Assembly: GCA_024509875.1 (NCBI GenBank)
Contig: JAMPIV010008055.1
Coordinates: 186,001-250,000, forward strand
Length of the DNA: 64,000 bases
Direction of reading: 5' to 3'
Source: Oreohelix idahoensis
Taxonomy: Eukaryota; Mollusca; Gastropoda; Stylommatophora; Oreohelicidae
Positions 10,411-20,579 of this stretch are shown one piece after another (within the stretch, counting starts at the first letter, position 1; each line of letters begins with the position of its first letter). The translations under genes were made by a program, and so were the position numbers. The notes beneath the pieces were generated by a model, which worked only from the letters and a program-made list of their open reading frames with translations, was not told where the DNA came from and did not search any database.

Positions 10411-10949
10411 CACAAGATGTTATAATAATATGCTGCACATTTTCCTACATCATGTATAAGATGTTATAATAAAATGTTGCACAAATATTTTCCTATATCA
10501 TTCACAAGATGTTATAAAATATTGCACATTTTTCTACATCATTCAAGAGATGTTATAATTAAATGTTGCACAAACACTTTCCTACATCATGCATAAGATG
10601 TACTAACAAAACGTTGTACAAACACTTTCCAACATCATGCATAAGATGTACTAACAAAATGTTGTACAAACACTTTCCTACATCATTCACAAGATGTTTC
10701 AATTAAATGCTGCACACTTTCCTACATAATTAACAAGATGTTAAAACAGAATGTAGCACAAATACTTTCCTACATCATTCATAAGATGTTATAATAAAAT
10801 GATGCATACTGTCCTACACCATTCACATTATAATTAAATGCTACACATTTTTCTACACCAATCAAGAGATGTTATAATAAAATGTAGCACAAGCACTTTC
10901 CTACATCATTCATAAGATGTTATGAACTGTTACATGAACCCTCTCCTAC

Positions 10950-11072
10950 CTCTTTCACACGATGCCTGGAAAGGTTTGAATGGACCAGACCCATCAGGGT
11001 CAATTCGTGCATCCTCTCGGCCCTCAGTGCTAGAATAATACTTGTACATTTCACAGGATAAATGGAAGGAAG
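10950..11072 (-). CDS. Nrx-IV: Nrx-IV-like exon 11: start of fibrinogen-C-like domain
   Basis: 123 bases, phase 1 in and out. Peptide includes SCEMYKYYSSTEGREDARID then PDGSGPFKPFQASCER. 'Y.IDPDGSGP..PF...C' is the hallmark start of the fibrinogen-like region in this family. Acceptor tcttccag, donor AGAG|GTAGGA. The exon end and donor resemble the units of the minisatellite filling intron 11. Confidence 0.92.
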
Positions 11073-11144
11073 CTGGAAGAAAAAGTGAATTTCATGAGAC
11101 ACATAATAATTATATAACACTATACAGCTACATTTAACTGCAAT

Positions 11145-11345
11145 GTTCCATGACAGTGAATCATCATCATCATCATTCAACCCAAGGAGCACAGGCTTTC
11201 AACAAACTTATGCCAAGTCTTCCTGTCCTGTGCCATCTGCTCAATGTCTTCCTCATCCTGTCTCCAATTCTCTTCTCCATGAGTTTTTTTGGTCTTTCTC
11301 TACCTCTCTTTCTCTAGGGATTCCAGAACACAGACTACATTGTAA
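11145..11345 (-). mobile_element. LINE-E tail fragment in intron 10
   Basis: Matches the 3' end of LINE-E on the minus strand (aggagcacaggctttcaaca), with a CAT-type tail at 11160-11177. Confidence 0.65.
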
Positions 11346-12535
11346 TACTAAGATGTTATTGTTGAACAGAATCGACATCACTGCTCAGTTTCCCTCAGTA
11401 TATGTTGAAGAGTGTGAATGCTAACTGTTCCTGTAGCTCAATGGTTGTTTACACGACGGAAGAACCCTCTCATACATCCATCTCTGCTAGCCTTACATTT
11501 GATGCCAAAATTCCAACAGTCTTAACCGTGATGATTCATCTATTGCAGTGTCATTCTCTAACAGGCGATCATTATCTGTTCTCAGTATCTCTCCCTTATA
11601 TATGATGTAATACATGATAGGAGTACGGTTATATTAGAATGTAATTTTACAGAACAGTTGCATAACATTGAACCGCAAAACAAAATGTAACGATTAAATA
11701 ATTATTGATTAAGACATTCTTTCTTACTTTACTCTTACTTTTTCCCCAATCCACTCCTAGATGAAATGTAAAAAACATAAAAACCTCAATGCAAGTATTA
11801 GTTGTAAGGGTGGTAGTAGTAGCAGTACTGGTCATACCAGCAGCAGCAGTACAATCATCATGTTCTGTACACTCTCAACGAACATGGAAACACCCCTGTA
11901 TTTCTACGCTCTTGCAAAGGTGACTTCTGTGGCAATTCGTTTTACACGATGAGGTTGCCAGCCTCATTCTGGTCACCTTGTTGTACGACATGCCTGGGGG
12001 AGCAATTGTCCTATTCTTTCTCGTTCTCATCAGAGGCCCCTGGGAACTACGTGGGGGCCCCATAGTGACAGTAGTAGTAAGAGCAGATAGAAATAAGGAG
12101 GAGGAAAAAGAATAGAAGAGTTGATGAGAATGTGATGAAAGCTGTGGAGGAGAAAAATTGGATACCAAGGATGAAGAAGAAAGACGATATCATCCTGTTC
12201 ATTTCTGCTCACTAGGGAGAATGTTGCCACCACTGCAGTTGTTCCCCTTACAGGAAGTCTGCACCAAGCATTCACATGCTCATACAGCAGTGAAATTTGT
12301 TTAACATGACGAGGCTGCCAGCATCATATTAGTCGCCTTATACTAAATGCTTGACGGTGCAGTGGGCTTATTCTTTATAGCGGCACTCGGAGCAGATAAA
12401 AATAAAGAGAAGGAGGTAGAAGAATAGAAGGGCTGATGAGAATCGGGTGGAAGATGAGGAAGAGAGAAAAAAACATATAAAGAGGATGAAGAAGAAATAG
12501 CAAGGCTAAAAAAAAAAGAAAAAAAAAAGCTTGCT
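11345..12535. repeat. Mosaic of two dispersed intronic repeat families
   Basis: 11345-11560 matches 23390-23585 and 61040-61180 (ctcatacatccatctctgct, gtatgaatgctaattgttcc-type text). 11880-12060 and 12190-12370 belong to a second family (tttacacgatgaggttgcca) also seen near 13100, 22400, 24300, 33450, 34270, 34770 and 50960. No coding capacity seen. Confidence 0.6.
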
Positions 12536-12869
12536 TAGAAGAGAAGGATTGAAATGGTATGGTAAGGTCACCGATGTGGAACTGATGGCAAGAACAAGAA
12601 CAGTTCACAGTGGAACAAGAGATGTATGGGACTACACCTAATGTTGACTGCATGACAAGGCAGTCCTTGGTCTGGGAATCTCCAGGGAAAGAGATGCAGA
12701 GGGAGATCAAAAGACACTCAGAGAAGAGAACTGGAGACAGAGGTGAAAATGATGAGGAAGACGTGGAAAGAACTTGAGCTAATGTCATGTGACAGGAGGA
12801 CTTTGCATGTGTTTGTTGAAGGCCTATGCTCCTTGGGGAGCCCTAAAGGGTATTGATTGATTGATTGAA
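12536..12869 (+). mobile_element. LINE-E fragment ending 12 bases from the exon 10 donor
   Basis: LINE-E text with tail ttgattgattgattga. The insertion point is almost at the 5' splice site of exon 10 without disturbing it. Confidence 0.8.
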
Positions 12870-12881
12870 GTTCAAACTCAC

Positions 12882-12985
12882 AAGTATGACAGAGTTCTCC
12901 CTGATAGCCTTCTTCACATTTGCAGTTGAATGTGCTCCACGACTGGTCACAGATGCCATTGTGTTCACATGGATTTGGCGTGCAC
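12882..12985 (-). CDS. Nrx-IV: Nrx-IV-like exon 10: EGF repeat
   Basis: 104 bases, phase 2 in, phase 1 out. Peptide CTPNPCEHNGICDQSWSTFN then CKCEEGYQGELCHT. All six EGF cysteines are present with normal spacing. Position after laminin G 2 matches EGF 1 of Neurexin IV/CASPR. Acceptor gatgaccag, donor ACTT|GTGAGT. An RTE-like LINE tail of TTGA repeats ends about 12 bases downstream of the donor. Confidence 0.95.
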
Positions 12986-13305
12986 CTGGTCATCACATTT
13001 TGTGTTTGAAGAAAAAGTGTTTTGTAGCTTAAAATTACAAGAAAAATGCACATACAAATTTTAAAAAATTAACCCGGTTGTATTTTTCATCATCATCATC
13101 TCCTCCATGCTCTCTTCAAAGCATGGATGCTACTGGAACCCTAGCAGGAAGCCCAGATGCTTTTTTTGCAGCGGTGATCGCTGTAGAAATTTGTTTTACA
13201 TGATGAGGTTGTCAGCCCCCCCATTAGTTCACCTCTTGCAACATACCTGAGGGAGCAGTAGTTATATTTTTCCTTTCTCTTATCAGAGGCCTCTATCTAT
13301 AGGGA

Positions 13306-13935
13306 TTGTTGTTGTTGTTTAACTAGAGCTGCTGAGCTTCTCACTCTTTAGCAGCCAATACCAAGTTAAAGACTCCTTGGTATTATCTATACTGTAGATC
13401 TAGGCTTTTCCTGTGGCTTTTCTGGCATTCCGAAACATGTTGAGTTGAAGTCATGAGCTCCAGTTTCTGCAGCTTGGCTAACATTTAAAGGATCATCACA
13501 TCTGGTCCCAAGCTAGGAGTAACAGGTGCGTGGCATACTGTGCATTTCCCGCCATCCAAGGGGGCTCTCCAGCTATGCAGAGCTAAAATACTGTACTCTG
13601 GTTCTGGGCTCTCCCAAGGAATTGTCACGTCCTGCACAGAGCCACTTCTCAGCTTCACTGGGTCCATAGTCAGATCCTTCTGCATGCAGTCAACCAAGTC
13701 AAAGCTAAAGAATCACGTCTGGGGCTTAAGTGACTTCCCCAAGCTTAGTGTGCAATGCTGGGTTCTCAACAAGTTTCACCACAGGGGGAATCCCTGGAAG
13801 TGTGTGGATGATTTCAAGAGTCAATGAGGATGTAATTAGCCTCACAGACAGAGGTTCACTTCCACGTACAAATATTGTAGCATTGTGCATAGCTGGTGGT
13901 CATTAATGGATGACTCCAGATATGCCTCCATGCAT
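13306..13935 (-). mobile_element. Retroposon X2
   Basis: Minus-strand element from atgcatggaggcatat to an AAC tail, flanked by tatctataggga (13294-13305 and 13936-13947). Same body as X1 but no tRNA at the 5' end. The body resembles the 5' untranslated region of the I-like LINE at 53612-58394. Confidence 0.88.
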
Positions 13936-13947
13936 TATCTATAGGGA

Positions 13948-14907
13948 CCAGCAGTTTCGTCAATGACTTTACCATTACTTCTTTCACAAGATTCAATTTC
14001 GTCAGAGTCACTGTCAGAGTCTCAATATCCCCATCTGATTCTGCCACACGGTTAGCATGGTTAGCATCCTGTAACAAGCCAGCATGTATTTATGCTGGCA
14101 CCAGAAAGTTACAAGTGTGACTGAGCTAAAACAACATATTTCATTGATGGTAATAGCTGAAGGGGGGAGGGTGGGTGGGTGGGGGGGGGGAGTGTCTATT
14201 CTTAACTCACAAGCATCTGGTCAGTTCGTCAGTTTATTTAGGGTGAATGTGACTGATACGATGCGTACTGAAAGACGTTTAACACACACCGTTTGCCCGG
14301 GTTCATAGGCTCTGCTAGGGTACGTATCTTCAGCACAGCAGACTGGCACAGCAACATGAATAGATCATCGCAAAACAGTAAAACAATTTATTACGCCGAC
14401 ACAAGTGATGACAAGAGCAGTACATTTATAGCAAAGACTGTCACCTCTGGCTGATCATGACACGAACCAGAAAAACTATGGGTTGTGCATCTATGCATCT
14501 GCACCCACGCCAATACTCAAAACATCTCTCGGCTGTCGTTCAACTAGAGCACTTAATCCAACTCATAAAATGCCCGAATCACACAGAAACGGCTCCTATC
14601 TACAATATTCACAACTCTACTTGAAAACACATCATTACACATCCAAATCTCTCAGCCGACTGCCCAAACCTCTCTAACCCAACTGACTCACTGTTAGCTC
14701 ACTCACTCACACTTAAACATGAGAACAGTGATCGGATCTCTGCCAAACATCATGCATAAATCATTTATACCAGTGAACACAACAAGCTCACTACATTAAA
14801 CAACCCATACACCTTCCTATTCCCTACCCACACTATTCTCAGTTACTACTGTTCCACAAGAGTTTCTGTATAGTGTTTACAGAGTTTTATTTCACCATTT
14901 GTAGTTA
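13948..14907. other. Intron 9 sequence, mostly unrecognised, with a G-rich tract
   Basis: A run gggtgggtgggtgggggggg at about 14169-14190 could form a G-quadruplex. The rest shows no family I know. Confidence 0.5.
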
Positions 14908-15480
14908 TGATGAGTTCTTCTAAAAGGAAGCAGAAACTTGTAACAGCAGTTGAATCAAAGACTGAGATTTTAAAGAAACTTTCAGAAACAGGACATTTGT
15001 TACAAGTGGGTCTTTGTTTGCCAAAATTTACAATGCTGGAAAGTCAACCATAACAGATATTAAAAACCAGGAAAATGTTTTAAAGTTTCACAATGAAATA
15101 TGATTCATGTGAAAAAAATATAATAATGAGAAAAGATAATGACTAATCCCTCAAAGATGCCATTTACTTGTTGTTCACAAAGAGGTAAAGTTTTAAGAGA
15201 ACCCATATATGAACTGTTGTTATGTGAAACGACATTGGATTTTAACTAGAATTCGGTGGTCCTTCAGATATGAAAGCCAGTACTGACTGGCAAAAAAACT
15301 TTTTAAATCATGGCATGGCATTAGATAAATTTACATTGAGGAAAAATTTCATCTGGTGATCTTGCTGTAACGAAATAGTTTTTAAAAAAAAAGTTTATCG
15401 ACCTTATGGAAAGTACAGGATATTCCAAAGATAATGTAAATCATGTTGATGAGACTGGAGTAAACCAGAAGTCTTACTTA
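14908..15480 (+). pseudogene. Fossil CENP-B/Tigger (jerky-like) transposase
   Basis: Plus-strand frames give MMSSSKRKQKLVTAVESKTE and ILKKLSETG, then NAGKSTITDIKNQENVLKFH (the psq-type helix-turn-helix), then SGDLAVTK and near 15430-15465 GYSKDNVNHVDETGVN, which corresponds to the first catalytic D of DDE_1 transposases. Many frameshifts; no ends found. Confidence 0.7.
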
Positions 15481-15836
15481 GTCATCCCTCTTCTACCGTG
15501 AGGTATAGAGGTTAAGAGGAGGGAGAGCCATACTATCCTATCAGCTGTTTTCCTTCCGTCCTGATTCCAATCTAGTCCTCGGTCCCTCAGAGATTACCTA
15601 ATGTTATCCTCCCAGCTGACTGAGTCTTCCTGGAGGTCTGGATCCCTGGCTCTTAGTTTCCCATATTTGTCGCGGTAGCCGATCTTCTTCCCTTCTGTAG
15701 ACATGGCCAAACCATCAAAGTTGGGTCTGTTCTACTTGAGTCTGCAGTGGCTGGGTTTTGAGGCCTAGCCGTAACATCTGGTTGCTGACCATCTCTCTTC
15801 TTGTTAAACTGGAAGTCCCTACCTTGAAAATCTCGC
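15478..15836 (-). mobile_element. LINE-A (RTE-like) 3' end, decayed
   Basis: Matches LINE-A tails elsewhere (ctaccgtgaggtatagaggt, ggtagccgatcttcttccc), minus strand. Confidence 0.75.
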
Positions 15837-15899
15837 TGCAAAGCAGTGCTCCCTTGGTTAAACTGAGCATAGAGCAACAGACAATAAGCACACATTAAA

Positions 15900-16760
15900 G
15901 ATAAGCATAAATGGGAAAATCCTGGAACAAGTCAAGAGCTACTCATATCTTGGTCATATAATAACAGAAGATGGCACACGTGAAACAGAAATCAAGAACA
16001 GAATAGGAACGGCCAAAGCCATTCAACAACATGAAACATATACTGACATCTAAACAGTTATCTCACAAATTAAAACTGAGAATCATAAAGTGTTATATAT
16101 ATTCTGCATTACTGTATGATGTAGAGCCCAATGGGCTGATCACCCGTTGGCTTGTCACACCAATTACGGAAACAGCGGCAGATGGATCTATTTGTTGTTG
16201 CCCTAAAGACGCCGCAAGGCGTGATGGGAAACTACAACAGAGAAAATCAATCTGCTGTTGCCCTTAAGACGCCACAAGGCGTGATGGCCTCTGACTGCTT
16301 GGTCGGTCTTTGGCTAAGGACGGAAGAAGAAGAAGAAGAAGTATGATGTAGAAACATGGACGATGAATAAGCAATTGGGAGAAAGAATTGAGCCTCTTGA
16401 AATGTGGATATATAGAAGAATGGGGTGCATCTCATGGAAAGAGAAGAAAACAAATAAGGAGGTCCTAGAAAATCTAGGTATGAAAAGAGAACTAATGAGG
16501 GAGATCAAAGTTCGGCAGCTAAAGTACTTTAGCCACTTAAAAATGCATAACACCTTGCAGAAGACCATAATACCTTGTAGAAGGGAGAGTTGAAGGCAAA
16601 CGTGCAAGGGGAAGACAGCACTATAAGTGGGAAGGTAACATCAAGAGATGGACAGGAAAGAGTCTATCAGAGTGCACCACCAAGACAAGAAACAGAAGAC
16701 GTTGGAGATCCATTACAGCCAACCTTCGCTGTGGAGATGGCAGCTGATGATGATGATGAT
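15900..16760 (+). mobile_element. LINE-C (RTE-like) 3' end, copy 2, interrupted by a SINE
   Basis: Text parallel to 4890-5467, ending in a GATGAT tail. The coding frame is broken. SINE S4 sits at 16126-16340 inside it. Confidence 0.82.
16126..16340 (+). mobile_element. GAA-tailed SINE (family S4), copy 1
   Basis: Flanked by gtatgatgtaga (16114-16125 and 16341-16352). Contains two copies of a module around gccctaaagacgcc..ggcgtgatgg and ends in GAAGAA repeats. The last 60 bases match the end of LINE-D, which probably mobilises it (inference). Confidence 0.88.
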
Positions 16761-16769
16761 GAGAGCAAA

Positions 16770-17078
16770 TGACAGCTACAGTTTGCTCCAACGCTTATGG
16801 GACTCAATCTTTGCCGAAAATCAATGAAACTTCGTTGTTTTAAAAATGTCTTGATGCCTTCTATCTCTTTTCTTATTAAAGTATTTCTTATAAAAGTTAA
16901 CAGCAACTTTCTGAAAGGCGTACTCATTTACCTTCACATGCTGGATATTTCAGGACATTGTCATTTGACTTCAATGATCTTTATAGGATTCTTAATCTGT
17001 AAAATTACATCAAAATTTATAGTATTTATGATCTGCATCCATAAAATAGTAATGGTTTCATCAATCAAGACTACCTAC
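16770..17078. other. Intron 9 sequence next to exon 9, nothing recognised
   Basis: AT-rich, no repeat family recognised. Confidence 0.5.
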
Positions 17079-17223
17079 CTGTCTCTAATACCACAGGTAC
17101 CAATCTGAGCACCAGTAACTCGTGCCACAGAGTCTGTAGCCAGCTTTTCAAGGTCCACATATCTCTGAGCCACTTGAATATCTCGCATACAACCACGGAA
17201 GCCAGTGTTAAGCTCGTAGCCAC
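17079..17223 (-). CDS. Nrx-IV: Nrx-IV-like exon 9: end of laminin G 2
   Basis: 145 bases, phase 1 in, phase 2 out. Peptide GGYELNTGFRGCMRDIQVAQ, then RYVDLEKLATDSVARVTGAQ and IGTCGIRDR. 'GFRGCMRDIQV' is the closing laminin G strand and its first cysteine; GTCG supplies the partner. Acceptor attcatag, donor ACAG|GTAGGT. Confidence 0.94.
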
Positions 17224-18398
17224 CTATGAATTAAACATTTATATAATGGCTATGACTCTAATTCACAAACACTAACCAAGGACATAGCCCTTTAGTTTCC
17301 CAGGAATCTCTGAGGAGACAGCATCCTCCTTTCATCTACCTCTTCACCATGCCCTTTACCAGGTGTTTCGTTCCATTCTTTTATATTGGTGTTTGAAAGT
17401 GATGACAATATTGGTCAAGTAACATCTAGGGTAACAACGATTCACAAGTCCAATGGAAACGACAACAGCAACTCTTTAAATAACTGTAGCTCACTCTTAC
17501 TGACGATTCTTTATACTTTATACACAAATTCCACAACACGCAGCTCCACATAAGTATACTGATTCATGGTGATAATTTGCAAACAGGCCAACTACACTGG
17601 GCCATCAAAGTTCATGAAGTAACGGATAAACTGTGCTGTCTGTATAGCCTAAGTCCGCGAATCAGTTCTTAAGAACACCATCGTCAATTATCATGCTATA
17701 AGCGTTAAGATACTTTCCTGTAGGCACATATACTCGTACATCTCTGGCACTCATATAATGGAATATCTTCTATACATGTAGACATCTCAGCGGACATGAA
17801 ACACATCGGCCAGAGCTCATCACACAAACGCAGCCATTCCAGCTGGAGACACTGCCAAAAGATAACTGTCATTACTCTGCATGTGTGTCTACGTAATTAT
17901 TTTATTTGACGTCATTTCAATCTAGCGACACTATTGTTGAGCACCGCGATGGTTCATAATCATAAACACACTGCGGTGCGCTAAAGGAGGCGCAACACCA
18001 GGTATATCCTTCATTTTATCAGAGCATCTCTCCTCTATATTAATTGACCATTACCTCTTCTTTTTTCTTTGTGCGTTCCATGCTGGTGCTAGACAAGCTG
18101 TGCTTGAGGTTTGTTTCCTTGCTGCAAGTTCTTAGTTTTTGTGTGTGTGTTTTTTAGTTTCTTAACTCTTACAGGACAACTGGCTAGTTTTTGGGGCTGA
18201 TATTTCTAGGTGTTGAAGATGGGAGGCCATTTTTTGTTTCGTTTCATCCCAGTTAGATTGTTTAGATGACAGGGAAGCAAAAGTATAGCCTTTTGTTGTT
18301 ATTATTATACAAAAGTGGGCAAGCCGGGTGCTACTCTTTTGAGTGTTTTAAACATTATAACATCTACTACCTCGCAGTAAGTTTTATAAAATTTGTGT
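17224..18398. other. Intron 8 sequence, nothing recognised
   Basis: Mixed composition with no open segment, repeat match or terminal inverted repeats that I can see. Confidence 0.5.
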
Positions 18399-18400
18399 TA

Positions 18401-18806
18401 CAGTTGACATTCAAAAATCCGGCAACCTCCGGACCTGAGGAGTGCCGGATTGTTGAAAATGCCGGATTTTTTTGGGTTATATATGCTGTATATATTTAAC
18501 AGAAAATGACTACCTGTACAGTCCTTTAAAGAAAGAAAATTAAATGTTTACGTTTTACACCACTTCTTTTATTTGCTGAATCCATAATGGGGCTATACAG
18601 CAGCAAATAAATGATAAAATGAGAAGGAATGAGCAGGAATGCCTGTTAACACGTGCAAGCAAGACCCAAACAGCTGCATCAAAACATAAACGACTCCAGA
18701 AAACAGTAGCGCGCCAACGAGGTAAATTAAAAAATGCGCTCCGAAATCCATTCCGGAAAACTGAAGGAACCGGATTATCGATGGCCGGATTTTTGAATGT
18801 CAACTG
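18401..18806. mobile_element. MITE with TA target duplication
   Basis: 406 bases bounded by perfect 23-base inverted repeats beginning cagttgacattcaaaaatcc and flanked by TA on both sides. The TIR style and TA duplication fit a Tc1/mariner/pogo-type non-autonomous element. No transposase. Confidence 0.88.
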
Positions 18807-18860
18807 TACCTATTTTCGATGGTGTCTAGTTCATCTTCACGCAAAAGACCTGCTCATCTT

Positions 18861-18948
18861 AGCGTGTAACAGGATCTTAATTTGATAGAAAATTTAAGTG
18901 TAGATCTACACTGACATTTTCTATCAAATTAAGATCCTGTTACACACT
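18861..18948. repeat. Long palindrome
   Basis: Arms of about 30 bases, gtgtaacaggatcttaattt.. and its complement, around a centre that contains the inner palindrome gtgtagatctacac. It could form a cruciform; no other feature explains it. Confidence 0.85.
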
Positions 18949-18949
18949 G

Positions 18950-19480
18950 AGCAGTAGTGGCTTTAGTGTTAGTTCTAGGTCTAGTTCAGCCTCTAGTGAT
19001 GTGAATTCTGAGAATGGTGTTATGTCAGGAAGAGTGGGCAATGTTCCATTGCCTACCATTGATTCTTCAACATCAGACTCAGTAAGACCTAATCTAGTTT
19101 ACAGAAGGGGAAAGGTGAAGTCAGGAGTGTGTCAGCGATGGAGACTGGCACGAGGCAAATGTGGGTGCATGAACTAGGAATAGTTTTAGATTTCAACCTA
19201 AAGATGGAAGACCAGTGGGTATCTCAGCAAATTTGAATGAATCATCTACCCCAATCCAGTGTTTTGAAAGCCTTGTAACATCAGCTACAAGGGAGGAAAT
19301 TTTAAAAAGCATAATCTGTTTTGCAGAAATTGAAGTGCAGAAACATACACCTTCACTGAAACGGTCAAGATATACTGGGTAGAACCTAATAACTGATTAT
19401 GAGCTGCTAAAAGTTTTTGCTCTGCTTCAAGCAATGGGTGTCGACAAAAGGCCAAGTATAAAAAAATTATTTCTCGCCAC
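18950..19480 (+). pseudogene. Possible piggyBac-type transposase relic
   Basis: Plus-strand text encodes DGRPVGISANLNESSTPIQC then FESLVTSATREEILKSI, weakly like the N-terminal region of piggyBac transposases. No ends or catalytic residues seen. Confidence 0.3.
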
Positions 19481-19484
19481 AAGA

Positions 19485-19588
19485 AAAGCCTAGATCTACA
19501 GTGTAGATAATATCAAAAAGCCTTCAACTTGGTATGGCTGCAAAAGAGCTGGAAGCTCAGCAGCCCTAGTTAAACAACCACAACATTT
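19485..19588 (+). mobile_element. Short 3' fragment of retroposon X
   Basis: Matches the tail of X1-X3 (agatctacagtgtagataat, ctcagcagccctagttaaac) with an AAC tail. Confidence 0.7.
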
Positions 19589-20275
19589 ATCTGATATTTT
19601 TATTCTTACAAGTATTACAATGGTATCTAATTGAATAGGCTGGACTTTATAGGTGACTATATTACTTACTTACTTGGTCGTTCCCCTTCTACCATGAGGT
19701 GTAGAGGTTTGGAAGAGACAGCGCCAGACTATCCTATCGGCTGTCTTCTTCCTGGCCTGGTTCCATTCTAGTCCTTGGTCCTTTAAAGATTGTTTAATGT
19801 TGTCCTCCCAGCGGACTCTGGGTCGTCCTGGAGCTCTGGATCCCTGGTTCTTAGTTTCCCATCCTTGTCATGGTAGCCGATCTTCTCCCATTCTGCAGAC
19901 ATGGCCAAACCATCTTAGTTGGGACTGTTCTACTTGGGTCTGCAGGGGGTGGGATTTTAGGCCTTGACGTATTGTCTGGTTGCGGACCATGTCTCTTCTT
20001 GTTACTTCAGCCACCTTCCTCAAATACCTCATTTCTGAGGTCTGGATCTGGCTTTTATGGGTTGTAGTCATTGCCCATAACTCGCATCCACACGTCAAGA
20101 CTGGGACATAGGTGGAGCGGTATACAACCATCTTCGTTTTCTTACCAACTTCTCTCTTGCTGAGGAATCCTCGATTTATGGCCTGAAAAAGTCTCCCAGC
20201 TGCTGCTTTTCGAGTTGCCAACTCTTCTTTGATGACTCCCCTCCGGTCTATACCTCTCCGAGGTATTTAAAGTGG

Positions 20276-20579
20276 AAGGCCTAAAATCCCACCCCCTGCA
20301 GACCCAAGTAGAACAGTCCCAACAAAGATGGTTTGGCCATGTCTGCAGAATGGGAGAAGATCGGCTACCACGACAAGCATGGGAAACAAAGAGCCAGGGA
20401 TCCAGACCCCCAGGATGACCCAGAGTCTGCTGGGAGGACAACATTAGACAATCTTTGAAGGACCAAGGACTAGAATGGAACCAGGCCAGAAGGAAGACAG
20501 CCGATAGGATAGTCTGGCGCTATCTCTTCCAAACCTCTACACCTCACGGTAGAAGGGGAACGACAAAGTAAGTAAGTAA
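20276..20579 (+). mobile_element. LINE-A 3' fragment inserted into LINE-A, opposite strand
   Basis: Bounded by 14-base direct repeats ggtatttaaagtgg at 20262-20275 and 20580-20593, ending in gtaagtaagtaag on the plus strand. Confidence 0.93.

Larger units (their letters stand above)
9255..10949 (-). repeat. 43-46 bp minisatellite filling intron 11
   Basis: Units such as tttcctacatcattcataag then atgttataataaaatgttgc and acaaacac run from about 9280 to 10945, split by LINE-D (9317-9892) and a SINE (about 10036-10410). On the gene strand each unit contains CATCTTGTGAATGATGTAGG, which resembles the end of exon 11 plus its donor, CATCGTGTGAAAGAGGTAGG, with the exon boundary at the position expected for the next unit (tttcctac at 10898, tctcctac at 10942). 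Intron 11 is thus essentially only this array and its insertions. Confidence 0.9.

Noticed and set aside
17224..18398. Alternative exons or a nested gene in intron 8
   Set aside because: No open segment over about 60 codons with splice sites or domain similarity.
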